A DNA stretch of 42,682 bases. Source: Flavobacteriaceae bacterium UBA1903. GTDB lineage: Bacteria; Bacteroidota; Bacteroidia; Flavobacteriales; Flavobacteriaceae. Position numbers and translations under genes: made by a program. The notes below the pieces were generated by a model. The model was given only the letters and a program-made list of their open reading frames with translations. It did no database searches and was not told the origin of the DNA. Positions 31,687-39,903 of the stretch are shown here, piece after piece (position 1 is the stretch's first letter; each line of letters begins with the position of its first letter). The DNA is taken from contig DDGL01000015.1 in the NCBI GenBank assembly GCA_002337605.1, positions 1-42,682 on the forward strand. Reading direction: 5' to 3'.

Positions 31687-32766
31687 ATGCTAAGCATTTT
31701 AGATAAATACATATTAAAAAAATACCTGGGAACTTTTGGGCTCCTGCTTTTGCTGTTTGTACCTATTGGTATTATTGTGCATCTGGCAGAAAAGATTGAT
31801 AAGATCTTAGAAAACGAAGTGCCCTTTCCTATCGTTGCCAAGTACTTTTTAGACTTTACCATTTACTTTGCCGATCTATTATTTCCCTTGTTTTTGTTTC
31901 TTTCCGTAATTTGGTTTACCTCTAAGTTGGCTAATAACACTGAAGTAATCGCTTTTTTAAGTAGTGGAGTTTCTTTTTATAGGTTTCTTCGCCCGTATAT
32001 GATTGGCGCTACCATAGTATGTATTATTGCCTTGGCCTCTGGGATGTATTTTGCTCCTACGGCAAGTAGAGGTTTCAATGAATTTAAATATGAATACCTG
32101 AAAAAAGGAAAACAAGATCGCGATCAAACCAACGTGTTCAGGCAGATTAACGACAACGATTATATCTACGCCAGCTACTTTAATGTAAAAGACCAAAGAG
32201 GGAGTAATTTTACTCTAGAGCATTTTGACGGCAATGAGATGAAATATAAATTGGCCGCCAGTAGCATAAAATACAATACAGAAGACAGTACTTATTCGCT
32301 GTTTAATTACACCAAAAGAATTGTAGGGCAAAACGACGATATTATTGAAAGCAAAAAACGTCTGGACACTGTATTCGATTTTGAGATGGAAGATCTTACG
32401 CCGGTAGATTATATTGCTGAAACTTTAAACGTAGTAGAACTCAATAGATTTATTGCCCGGGAGAAAGCACGAGGATCCTCTTATATTAACAGGTACGAAG
32501 TAGTACGCTATAAAAGATATAGCCTTCCTGTTTCGGCTTATATTTTAACTATTATTGCAGTAGCAGTTTCCTCTATTAAACGCCGTGGCGGGATGGGAGT
32601 GAATCTTGCGATAGGTATAGGAATTGGAATGGTTTTTATCTTCTTCGATAAGATTTTTGGTACCATGGCAGAGCAAAGTGATTTCTCCCCTTTTATCGCT
32701 ACGTGGTTTCCTAACTTTGTATTTGCTATTTTAGCGATCTATTTGTTGAAAAATGCAAAACGATAA
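31687..32766 (+). CDS. LptF/LptG-family permease
   Basis: The 359-residue inner membrane protein belongs to the YjgP/YjgQ (LptF/LptG) family that works with LptB to extract lipopolysaccharide. The N-terminus LDKYILKKYLGTFGLLLLLFVPIGIIVHLAEKID is typical. Three helices lie in the first 120 residues, then a periplasmic beta-rich domain (about 120-265), and three more helices at the C-terminus. Sequence alone does not separate LptF from LptG here. It overlaps the following EamA gene by 14 bases. The ATPase partner lptB is at 12037-12777. Confidence 0.92.
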   Translation: MLSILDKYILKKYLGTFGLLLLLFVPIGIIVHLAEKIDKILENEVPFPIVAKYFLDFTIYFADLLFPLFLFLSVIWFTSKLANNTEVIAFLSSGVSFYRFLRPYMIGATIVCIIALASGMYFAPTASRGFNEFKYEYLKKGKQDRDQTNVFRQINDNDYIYASYFNVKDQRGSNFTLEHFDGNEMKYKLAASSIKYNTEDSTYSLFNYTKRIVGQNDDIIESKKRLDTVFDFEMEDLTPVDYIAETLNVVELNRFIAREKARGSSYINRYEVVRYKRYSLPVSAYILTIIAVAVSSIKRRGGMGVNLAIGIGIGMVFIFFDKIFGTMAEQSDFSPFIATWFPNFVFAILAIYLLKNAKR

Positions 32767-33655
32767 ACTCCTCAATTACCTCCATTTACATTTTATAATA
32801 TTTATCTGGGGGTTCACTGCTGTCCTTGGGGCTCTTATTTCAATTGAAGCCATCCCACTGGTTTGGTATCGGATGTTAATGGCAACAGGGCTTATCTTAG
32901 TATTCCTGAAATTCAGAAAAATACCTTTAAAATTTTCAAAGAGAACACTCGCAGGATTTTGCTTAGCAGGACTCATTATTGCCCTGCATTGGCTGGCATT
33001 CTTTGGTGCTATTAAGGTAGGAAATGTTTCTATTACTTTGGCAATTATGTCGACAGGCGCTTTTTTTACTTCCTTGCTGGAACCCTTGTTCTATAAACGA
33101 AAGGTAATAGGCTATGAAGTATTCTTTGGAGTATTGGTGATTGTTGGGTTGTACATTATATTTAATATAGAAGGCGATTATTTCTACGGAATTATCCTTG
33201 CCTTAGTGGCATCGTTGCTCGGTGCTTTGTTTTCGGTAATTAATGGAAAATTTGCTGTGAAATACAATGCTTCGGCAATTTCCTTTTATGAACTTGGCTT
33301 CGGAATGTTGTGTATTACGTTTTATTTAGCCCTCAGCGGAAGCTTTACTGCAGAATTTTTTCAGCTTCAACCTACAGATTGGCTGTACCTTTTTATACTA
33401 GCTTCGGCATGTACAGCCTATGCATTTATTGCTTCAGTACACGTGATGAAATGGATAAGTCCCTACACGGTAATGCTTACCATAAACATGGAACCCGTCT
33501 ACGGAATCATACTCGCACTCCTTTTATTAGGAGAGGATGAAAATATGAGTCCACAATTTTATTACGGAGCACTCATCATTGTAGCGACGGTCATCGCCAA
33601 TGGCATTGTTAAAAACAGATTGAACAGAAAAAAGCGTACTTTACACGATGTGTAA
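32753..33655 (+). CDS. EamA/DMT-family transporter
   Basis: The 300-residue membrane protein has about ten hydrophobic helices arranged as two EamA repeats, starting HLHFIIFIWGFTAVLGALISIEAIPLVWYRM, which is typical of drug/metabolite transporters. The second repeat ends with PVYGIILALLLLGEDENMSPQFYYGALIIV. It overlaps the permease gene by 14 bases and is likely in its operon. The substrate is unknown. Confidence 0.9.
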   Translation: MQNDKLLNYLHLHFIIFIWGFTAVLGALISIEAIPLVWYRMLMATGLILVFLKFRKIPLKFSKRTLAGFCLAGLIIALHWLAFFGAIKVGNVSITLAIMSTGAFFTSLLEPLFYKRKVIGYEVFFGVLVIVGLYIIFNIEGDYFYGIILALVASLLGALFSVINGKFAVKYNASAISFYELGFGMLCITFYLALSGSFTAEFFQLQPTDWLYLFILASACTAYAFIASVHVMKWISPYTVMLTINMEPVYGIILALLLLGEDENMSPQFYYGALIIVATVIANGIVKNRLNRKKRTLHDV

Positions 33656-33666
33656 GTACAAAACTT

Positions 33667-33674
33667 TATATTTG
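33667..33674 (+). promoter_or_regulatory. Candidate -7 element for accA
   Basis: TATATTTG, an exact TAnnTTTG match just after the EamA stop codon, would start an mRNA about 31 bases before accA. No -33 TTG is found at the right distance. Confidence 0.5.
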
Positions 33675-33711
33675 TAAACTAAACTTTTTACAAACCAAAC
33701 CAAGAAATAGA

Positions 33712-34665
33712 ATGGAATATCTTGATTTTGAGTTACCTATAAAAGACTTGCAGGAACAGTACGAAAAGGCTTGCCAGATTGGTGAGGACAGTGATGTAGA
33801 TGTGACCAATACCTGTAAGCAGATTGAGAAAAAATTAGCAACCACAAAAAAAGAAATTTATAAGAACTTAACGCCATGGCAGCGCGTACAATTATCGCGT
33901 CATCCCAACCGTCCCTACACTATGGATTATATTAAAGCCATTTGTGGGGATTCTTTTTTGGAGTTACACGGCGATAGAAACTTTAAGGACGATAAAGCTA
34001 TGGTAGGCGGTCTGGGTAAGATTGGAGACCAGAGTTATATGTTTATTGGCCAGCAAAAAGGATACAATACCAAAACACGCCAATACCGGAATTTTGGTAT
34101 GGCAAATCCGGAAGGGTACCGAAAAGCATTGCGTTTAATGCAGTCTGCCGAGAAATTTAATGTCCCTGTTGTTACCTTAATTGACACCCCTGGAGCCTAT
34201 CCGGGATTGGAAGCAGAAGAACGCGGACAAGGAGAGGCCATTGCACGAAATATCCTGGAAATGACACGTCTTAAAGTGCCAATAATTGTAGTGATCATTG
34301 GAGAAGGAGCCAGTGGTGGTGCTTTAGGAATTGGCGTAGGAGACACCGTTTTAATGTTGGAAAATACCTGGTACTCGGTAATTTCTCCGGAAAGCTGTTC
34401 TTCTATTTTATGGCGTAGCTGGGAATTTAAAGAACAAGCAGCAGAAGCATTGAAATTGACAGCAACCGATATGAAAAAGATGAAACTTATCGATAAAATT
34501 GTAAAGGAGCCTGTTGGTGGTGCCCACAGTGATCGTGATAAGACCTTTTCTACCGTTGCAAATGCTATTGAAAAAGCATATGATGAGTTTAAGAACTTAT
34601 CCCCATCCGATTTGGTGAACCAACGCATGGAAAAATATTCTGAAATGGGAGTCTTCAAAGGCTAA
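33712..34665 (+). CDS. accA: Acetyl-CoA carboxylase carboxyltransferase subunit alpha
   Basis: The 317-residue AccA, with AccD, transfers CO2 from biotin to acetyl-CoA, giving malonyl-CoA for fatty acid synthesis. The N-terminal helix pair (YLDFELPIKDLQEQYEKA) and the crotonase-like core are standard: PVVTLIDTPGAYPG, GEGASGGALGIGVGD with its oxyanion glycines, and SVISPESCSSILWRSWEFKEQAAEAL. A strong terminator follows. Confidence 0.97.
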   Translation: MEYLDFELPIKDLQEQYEKACQIGEDSDVDVTNTCKQIEKKLATTKKEIYKNLTPWQRVQLSRHPNRPYTMDYIKAICGDSFLELHGDRNFKDDKAMVGGLGKIGDQSYMFIGQQKGYNTKTRQYRNFGMANPEGYRKALRLMQSAEKFNVPVVTLIDTPGAYPGLEAEERGQGEAIARNILEMTRLKVPIIVVIIGEGASGGALGIGVGDTVLMLENTWYSVISPESCSSILWRSWEFKEQAAEALKLTATDMKKMKLIDKIVKEPVGGAHSDRDKTFSTVANAIEKAYDEFKNLSPSDLVNQRMEKYSEMGVFKG

Positions 34666-34689
34666 TCATAACCATACCAACGCATCACA

Positions 34690-34719
34690 AAATCCGAAGT
34701 TCGCGCTTCGGATTTTTTT
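34690..34719 (+). terminator. Rho-independent terminator after accA
   Basis: AAATCCGAAG (34690-34699) pairs perfectly with CTTCGGATTT (34706-34715) around TTCGCG, followed by more Ts. Confidence 0.93.
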
Positions 34720-34724
34720 ACAGG

Positions 34725-34753
34725 TTATTAACAGGTTTTTTAAGTTATTCACA
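34725..34753 (+). promoter_or_regulatory. DnaA-box-like sites upstream of dnaB
   Basis: TTATTCACA (34745-34753) matches the DnaA box TTATNCACA exactly. TTATTAACA (34725-34733), 20 bases upstream and in the same orientation, has one mismatch. They lie 80-108 bases before dnaB in AT-rich DNA. Chance occurrence cannot be excluded. Confidence 0.35.
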
Positions 34754-34832
34754 ATGCAATTGTTGAAGACACGTTAATATTAGAAAGCCTATTTATAATT
34801 GTTCCGCTTAACATTTTCTTTACATTCGCCTA

Positions 34833-36389
34833 ATGGAAAAAGTACAACCTAAAACCTCATACAAATCACGATCCGCGCAGGTAATCTCGCTGGAAAAAGG
34901 AAAACTACCTCCACAAGCTACTGATTTAGAAGAAGTTGTACTGGGAGCGATGATGATTGATAAAAAAGGAGTCGATGAGGTGATCGATATACTTTCTGCC
35001 GATGTTTTTTACAAACAACAACACCAACACATTTTTGAAGCCATTCATTTGCTGTTCGAAAATAGTGAGCCGGTAGACTTATTAACCGTTGCAAGCCAAT
35101 TAAAGAAAAATTCAACCCTGGAAGCTGCAGGAGGTGAATTTTACCTCGTACAACTCACCCAAAAAGTGTCCTCTTCGGCACATATTGAGTTTCACGCACG
35201 TATCATTCTTCAGAAATATATTCAGCGCTCGTTGATTAAAATTTCAAACGAAATTATTGAAGACTCGTACGACGAAACAACCGATGTTTTTGATTTATTA
35301 GACACTGCTGAAAGCAAACTCTACGAAATTACGCAAGGAAATATAAAACGTTCTTCGGAAACGGCACAACAATTAGTAATTCAGGCTAAGAAGAAAATTC
35401 AGGAAATTGCAAACCGGGAAGGACTTTCCGGAATCCCTTCAGGCTTTGATAAAGTGGATAAATTAACTTCAGGATGGCAACCATCCGATTTAATTATCAT
35501 TGCCGCCCGTCCGGGTATGGGTAAAACAGCTCTAACCTTGTCTATGGCGCGAAATGTTGCCGTAGAACATAACATTCCGGTAGCATTCTTTAGTCTGGAG
35601 ATGTCTTCGGTACAATTAATTACACGACTTATTTCTTCGGAAACAGGACTTTCATCTGAAAAACTACGTACCGGAAATCTGGAAAAACACGAATGGGAAC
35701 AATTAAACGTAAAAGTAAACGGACTGGAAAAAGCACCGTTGTTTATTGACGACACACCTTCATTGTCCATTTTCGATCTACGAGCAAAAGCAAGACGGCT
35801 CTCATCTCAACACGGCATTAAACTAATTATGATCGATTACCTGCAATTAATGACTGCAGGGGGAAGTCAGAAAGGAGGAAACCGTGAACAGGAGATTTCT
35901 ACCATTTCGCGTAACCTGAAAGCCTTGGCAAAAGAATTGAACGTTCCGGTAATTGCCCTGTCGCAATTATCCAGAGCGGTGGAAACTCGTGGAGGAAGCA
36001 AGCGACCTTTATTAAGTGACCTGCGTGAATCTGGAGCAATTGAACAGGATGCAGATATTGTAAGCTTTATCTACCGTCCAGAATACTACAAAATTGAGGA
36101 ATGGGACGATGAAGAGCGCTCTCCAACCGATGGGCAGGGAGAATTTATTGTAGCCAAGCACCGTAACGGTGGACTGGACGAAATTCGTTTAAAATTCGTG
36201 GGCCATTTAGGACGTTTCGAAAACCTGGAAACCTTCGACTTTACGGGCGAATTCCACAGTAGTATGAACGCTGCCGCTAATGACGATACCTTTAAAACCG
36301 ACAACCTTCCAAGTCCGGATGAAGCTTTTGGTAGCTCCATGAACGACGATCTTTCGCCTCAGGGTGGGGAAGATGATGTACCGTTTTAA
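34833..36389 (+). CDS. dnaB: Replicative DNA helicase DnaB
   Basis: The hexameric fork helicase, 518 residues. The N-terminal domain (PPQATDLEEVVLGAMMIDKKGVDEV) binds primase. The RecA-like C-terminal domain has Walker A (IIAARPGMGKTALTLS, about 229-244), Walker B (LIMIDYLQLM), and SQLSRAVETR with the KRPLLSDLRESGAIEQDADIV segment near the arginine finger. A Ser/Asn/Asp-rich acidic tail of about 50 residues ends DDVPF, resembling the C-terminal tip of SSB; whether it binds partners is untested. The zinc-ribbon gene begins 31 bases downstream. Confidence 0.97.
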   Translation: MEKVQPKTSYKSRSAQVISLEKGKLPPQATDLEEVVLGAMMIDKKGVDEVIDILSADVFYKQQHQHIFEAIHLLFENSEPVDLLTVASQLKKNSTLEAAGGEFYLVQLTQKVSSSAHIEFHARIILQKYIQRSLIKISNEIIEDSYDETTDVFDLLDTAESKLYEITQGNIKRSSETAQQLVIQAKKKIQEIANREGLSGIPSGFDKVDKLTSGWQPSDLIIIAARPGMGKTALTLSMARNVAVEHNIPVAFFSLEMSSVQLITRLISSETGLSSEKLRTGNLEKHEWEQLNVKVNGLEKAPLFIDDTPSLSIFDLRAKARRLSSQHGIKLIMIDYLQLMTAGGSQKGGNREQEISTISRNLKALAKELNVPVIALSQLSRAVETRGGSKRPLLSDLRESGAIEQDADIVSFIYRPEYYKIEEWDDEERSPTDGQGEFIVAKHRNGGLDEIRLKFVGHLGRFENLETFDFTGEFHSSMNAAANDDTFKTDNLPSPDEAFGSSMNDDLSPQGGEDDVPF

Positions 36390-36420
36390 AATTATCCAAC
36401 AATCTTTTAAGTAAATTTTT

Positions 36421-36927
36421 ATGGAATTAATTCAATGCCCTGCTTGTAAAACGGAAGTTTACCAGCAAGATAACCTTTGTGAAAACTGTAAGTTTCCATT
36501 TATGGGTTCTGAAAAAGAAAAGTCAATACATATAGGTAGGTTTATTAGTAAAAAAGGAGTTGTTCAGGATTCATCTAATGCTACAACAAACGTGCAAAAA
36601 ATATTGTATGCTCTTTCTGCATTGTATGTTATTTCAATAGTGATAATTTTTTCAAGTCCTGATTCGCACTGGCTTGATATGGTTTTTAATGCTTTTTTGG
36701 CTGTGATATTTTTACTCAGTGCAATTTTAGTAAAAAAGGCCCCGGTATTTTTTACTGCTTTTCCACTTGCTGTTTTATTGGGTGTATATACCTTACTGGC
36801 TGTTATAGATCCTGTATCATTAATAAATGGTGTTATTATAAAATTGTTGATTGTTGGTAGTCTGGTATACAGCCTTTATCTTTTATACAAATCGAAACAA
36901 TTTAAGAAGCGATACAGAGTCAGCTAA
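36421..36927 (+). CDS. Zinc-ribbon membrane protein, function unknown
   Basis: The 168-residue product begins with a four-Cys zinc ribbon (C6-x2-C9 as CPAC, then C19-x2-C22 as CENC) followed by about four transmembrane helices (about 60-150) and a basic tail. Such ribbon-plus-membrane proteins are widespread and mostly uncharacterised. It lies 31 bases after dnaB on the same strand and may be read from the dnaB transcript. Unlike three enzymes in the window it keeps its full Cys set. Confidence 0.75.
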   Translation: MELIQCPACKTEVYQQDNLCENCKFPFMGSEKEKSIHIGRFISKKGVVQDSSNATTNVQKILYALSALYVISIVIIFSSPDSHWLDMVFNAFLAVIFLLSAILVKKAPVFFTAFPLAVLLGVYTLLAVIDPVSLINGVIIKLLIVGSLVYSLYLLYKSKQFKKRYRVS

Positions 36928-37138
36928 TTTCATCTTTTAGCTTGACAAGCTATTATAGACCCTTAAGGACCTGTCTTCCTATATAATCTTAACACTATTT
37001 GTGCGCTCCTGCCCGACGAAGGCACGTCATGCGAGTAAGCGCCCGTTTATGAATCTCTCTGTAGAAAAGTATTTTATCTTAAAAAGTCTTGGTTCCTGTT
37101 TCAAAAATTTTTGGCTCAAAATTTGTACCTTCCCCGGT

Positions 37139-38401
37139 ATGATACAACGCCTCATAATAACCCTATTGTTTTTTGGCTTTAGTTTTTCCGCTTCAGCTTC
37201 TTATATATTAATTCCGATGGATGCCGAGGGTCAAAAAGAACACCTCAAAGCCTATGGTATTACCTATTGGTCACTGGAAAAAAATCAAAAAGTAAAGTGG
37301 TTGCTTAACTATCGTGGTGGTTCCTTTTTACTACCCGATGCCGAAGAAATTAGAAAAGAATGCCAGATTCGTGGTGTTTCTTTTGAAGTTTTAAGTGATT
37401 CCAAAACCGAACAAATATTACTTGAAATTGCCAGTCCTTCCCAGAATATGGAAGCCGTAGTGTTGGAAAAAGCACCAAAAATAGCTGTGTACTCTCCCAA
37501 AGGAAATCAACCGTGGGACGATGCAGTGACAATGGTGTTAACCTATGCTGAAATTCCCTACACTGTGGTCTACGATGAAGAAGTCTTGAGTGACCAATTA
37601 TTACTATACGATTGGTTACACGTACACCATGAAGATTTTACCGGGCAATATGGTAAGTTCTACAGAGCCTACCGAGCCGCGCCCTGGTATATTGAAGAAA
37701 AGAGAAAATCTGAAATGCTCGCTAATAAATTAGGGTATGATAAAGTTTCAGAAGAAAAACGAGACGTTGCTTTAAAGATCAGGGACTATGTTATAGGCGG
37801 TGGCTTTATGTTCGCGATGTGCAGTGCGACCGATAGTTTTGATATTGCGCTAGCTGCTGAAGGTGTAGATATTTGCGAACCTATGTTTGACGGGGATCCT
37901 AGCGAACCTGGGTATCAAAGCAAAATAGACTACAATAAAACTTTTGCATTTAAAGAATTTACCTTAGAACGAAGCCCAATGGTATATGAATATTCGAGTA
38001 TCGATATGACTTCCAAACGACGTATTCCAAAGGAAACAGATTATTTCAGCCTGATGGATTACAGTGCTAAGTGGGATCCCATTCCTTGTATGCTGGTCCA
38101 AAACCATACATCGCTCGTAAAAGGATTTATGGGACAAACCACCTCATATGATAGAAGTACTGTAAAAGCAAATGTTTTGGTGATGGGAGAAAACAAAACC
38201 AATAACGAAGCACGTTACATCCACGGAATAAAAGGAAAAGGTTTTTTTACGTTTTACGGCGGCCACGACCCGGAAGACTACCAGCATAGAGTAGGGGATG
38301 CAAAAACGGAATTGGCATTACACCCGAATTCTCCAGGGTATCGCTTGATTTTAAATAACGTGTTGTTTCCAGCTGCAAAGAAGAAAAAGCAGAAAACCTA
38401 A
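37139..38401 (+). CDS. Secreted protein usually labelled asparagine synthetase B
   Basis: From ATG at 37139 the product is 420 residues with a signal peptide (MIQRLIITLLFFGFSFSASA). A longer frame from 37001 has no family support. Similar flavobacterial proteins are often named asparagine synthetase B, but there is no ATP-pyrophosphatase SGGxD loop and no N-terminal Cys for amidotransfer. A central GGGFMFAMCSATDSFD segment (about 220-235) looks like the nucleophile elbow of class I glutamine amidotransferase-like folds. Also visible are HVHHEDFTGQYGKFY and FFTFYGGHDPEDYQHRVGD. It should act outside the cytoplasm. A true function is unknown to me. Confidence 0.8.
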   Translation: MIQRLIITLLFFGFSFSASASYILIPMDAEGQKEHLKAYGITYWSLEKNQKVKWLLNYRGGSFLLPDAEEIRKECQIRGVSFEVLSDSKTEQILLEIASPSQNMEAVVLEKAPKIAVYSPKGNQPWDDAVTMVLTYAEIPYTVVYDEEVLSDQLLLYDWLHVHHEDFTGQYGKFYRAYRAAPWYIEEKRKSEMLANKLGYDKVSEEKRDVALKIRDYVIGGGFMFAMCSATDSFDIALAAEGVDICEPMFDGDPSEPGYQSKIDYNKTFAFKEFTLERSPMVYEYSSIDMTSKRRIPKETDYFSLMDYSAKWDPIPCMLVQNHTSLVKGFMGQTTSYDRSTVKANVLVMGENKTNNEARYIHGIKGKGFFTFYGGHDPEDYQHRVGDAKTELALHPNSPGYRLILNNVLFPAAKKKKQKT

Positions 38402-38466
38402 AGAAATAAAAATTTGAAAATATGATTTTTCTTGTCAATGCTAAGCGCCACGACTTTTCATAAACT

Positions 38467-38495
38467 AAAAAACCCGCTACGAGAGCGGGTTTTTT
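38467..38495. terminator. Bidirectional terminator between the asnB-like gene and rplT
   Basis: AAAAAACCCGCT (38467-38478) pairs perfectly with AGCGGGTTTTTT (38484-38495) around ACGAG. It serves both convergent transcripts. Confidence 0.95.
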
Positions 38496-38517
38496 GCGAA
38501 ATAATAGGTTTCTAAAT

Positions 38518-38862
38518 TTATTTTACTTTCTTCACTACTGCTTCGAAAGCTTCAGGATGGTTCATCGCTAAATCTGCAAGTACCTTACGGTTCAAGCTGA
38601 TTCCTGCTTTTTTCATCCCTCCCATAAACTGAGAGTAAGACATTCCGTGTTGTCTCGCACCTGCATTAATACGGGTGATCCACAACGCTCTAAAAGTTCT
38701 CTTTTTTGCACGACGGTCTCTATAAGCATATGTTCTTGCTTTTTCAACTGCATTTTTTGCAACCGTCCATACGTTTTTACGTCTTCCAAAGTATCCTTTG
38801 GCTTGCTTCATCACCTTTTTTCTTCGGGCTCTTTTAGCAACTGAATTTACTGATCTTGGCAT
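38518..38862 (-). CDS. rplT: 50S ribosomal protein L20
   Basis: The 114-residue L20 begins MPRSVNSVAKRARRKKVMKQAKGYFGRRKNVW and continues with RDRRAKKRTFRALWITRINAGARQHGMSYSQFM, standard for the family. It binds 23S rRNA early in 50S assembly. It is last in the thrS-infC-rpmI-rplT order and ends at the bidirectional terminator. In other bacteria L20 represses this operon; I see no specific leader structure that proves this here. Confidence 0.98.
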   Translation of the reverse strand: MPRSVNSVAKRARRKKVMKQAKGYFGRRKNVWTVAKNAVEKARTYAYRDRRAKKRTFRALWITRINAGARQHGMSYSQFMGGMKKAGISLNRKVLADLAMNHPEAFEAVVKKVK

Positions 38863-38999
38863 AATTTAATTGTTTTTTGTAGCAGGCGGTCTATTGTTTA
38901 GTGACACTTTAGTTCAAAAATCTAAAATCAGCAATCGTTAATCTTAGATTTTCAAGGCCCAACTCCAGGGTTTAAATATTTGTTTTAACCGGTTAAGAT

Positions 39000-39197
39000 T
39001 TACTTCATTCGAAGCATTATCTTAACATTTGGCTCATCTGCTTTGTCTACCAAACCATCATGAGTCAATTTAAGCTTGCGTTTTTTGCTCTTCTTTGTTA
39101 AGATGTGGCTTTTAAACGCATGCTTTCTTTTAATCTTCCCAGTACCTGTAAGCTTAAATCGCTTCTTAGCACTAGATTTTGTCTTTTGTTTAGGCAT
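39000..39197 (-). CDS. rpmI: 50S ribosomal protein L35
   Basis: The 65-residue basic protein begins MPKQKTKSSAKKRFKLTGTGKIKRKHAF, the usual L35 start. It lies between infC and rplT, 137 bases before rplT. Confidence 0.98.
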   Translation of the reverse strand: MPKQKTKSSAKKRFKLTGTGKIKRKHAFKSHILTKKSKKRKLKLTHDGLVDKADEPNVKIMLRMK

Positions 39198-39269
39198 GTC
39201 TTTAATTTTAATTATTATTTCGCATCATCTACCATAAGCAGATAATATTGTAATTCGGTCTTACTAGCA

Positions 39270-39304
39270 CGAAGTGCATAAGCACTCTGAGCGGAGCCGA
39301 GGGG
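39270..39304. repeat. Hairpin and GC-rich motif between infC and rpmI
   Basis: AGTGC (39273-39277) pairs with GCACT (39282-39286) around ATAA, followed by CTCTGAGCGGAGCCGAGGGG (39285-39304), which abuts the infC stop codon. It resembles GAGCGGAGTCGAAG-like sequences I recall from flavobacterial spacers. Confidence 0.4.
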
Positions 39305-39862
39305 TTATTTAGATTTTTTAGGAGCAATGAACATAATCATTCGCTTCCCTTCCAGTTTTGGCATTTGCTCTACTTTTCCGTAGTCTTCCAATTCCTGAGC
39401 CAAACGGAGCAATAAAATCTCCCCTTGGTCTTTATATATAATAGAACGACCTTTAAAGAAAACATAAGCTTTCAATTTAGCGCCGTCTTTCAAAAACTTT
39501 TCTGCGTGTTTTTTCTTGAATTCGTAGTCATGGTCATCAGTATTAGGGCCAAAACGTATTTCCTTCACGGTAACTTTAGAAGCTTTGGCTTTCATTGCCT
39601 TTTCACGCTTCTTTTGTTCGTACACAAACTTTTTGTAATCCATCACCTTACAAACAGGTGGCTTTGCATCAGGTGAAATTTCTACCAAATCAAGTTCTTT
39701 TTCGGCAGCAATTGCAAGTGCTTTGCTTATGGGATATACATCTATTTCTACGTTGTCTCCAACCAGACGTACTTCTTCGGCACGAATCTTTCTGTTAATT
39801 CTGTGCTGATCTTCTTTTATGATCCTTGCTGGACCTCTACTTCTTTTTCTTCGTATTGCTAT
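39305..39862 (-). CDS. infC: Translation initiation factor IF-3, apparent AUA start
   Basis: IF-3 checks start-codon pairing on the 30S subunit. The frame open from the stop at 39866-39868 reads (ATA)-A-I-R-R-K-R-S-R-G-P-A-R-I-I-K-E-D, then HRINRKIRAEEVRLVGDNVE and YPISKALAIAAEKELDLVEISP, i.e. the full IF-3 N-domain. With ATA at 39862 as initiator the product has 185 residues, normal for the family. No ATG, GTG or TTG occurs before residue 59; a TTG at 39688 would delete most of the N-domain. AUU-type rare starts are known for infC because IF-3 represses its own non-AUG initiation. Confidence 0.9.
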   Translation of the reverse strand: MAIRRKRSRGPARIIKEDQHRINRKIRAEEVRLVGDNVEIDVYPISKALAIAAEKELDLVEISPDAKPPVCKVMDYKKFVYEQKKREKAMKAKASKVTVKEIRFGPNTDDHDYEFKKKHAEKFLKDGAKLKAYVFFKGRSIIYKDQGEILLLRLAQELEDYGKVEQMPKLEGKRMIMFIAPKKSK

Positions 39863-39903
39863 GGCTTATCTTTATTTAAGTTCCGGTGTTAAGCGGATGG
39901 TTA

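Noticed and set aside
34725..34832. Possible replication origin before dnaB
   Set aside because: Only two DnaA-like boxes, no dnaA, no clear DNA-unwinding element and no strand-bias data.
39305..39688. Short IF-3 form starting at TTG 39688
   Set aside because: It removes most of the N-domain although the upstream frame encodes a clear IF-3 N-terminus.
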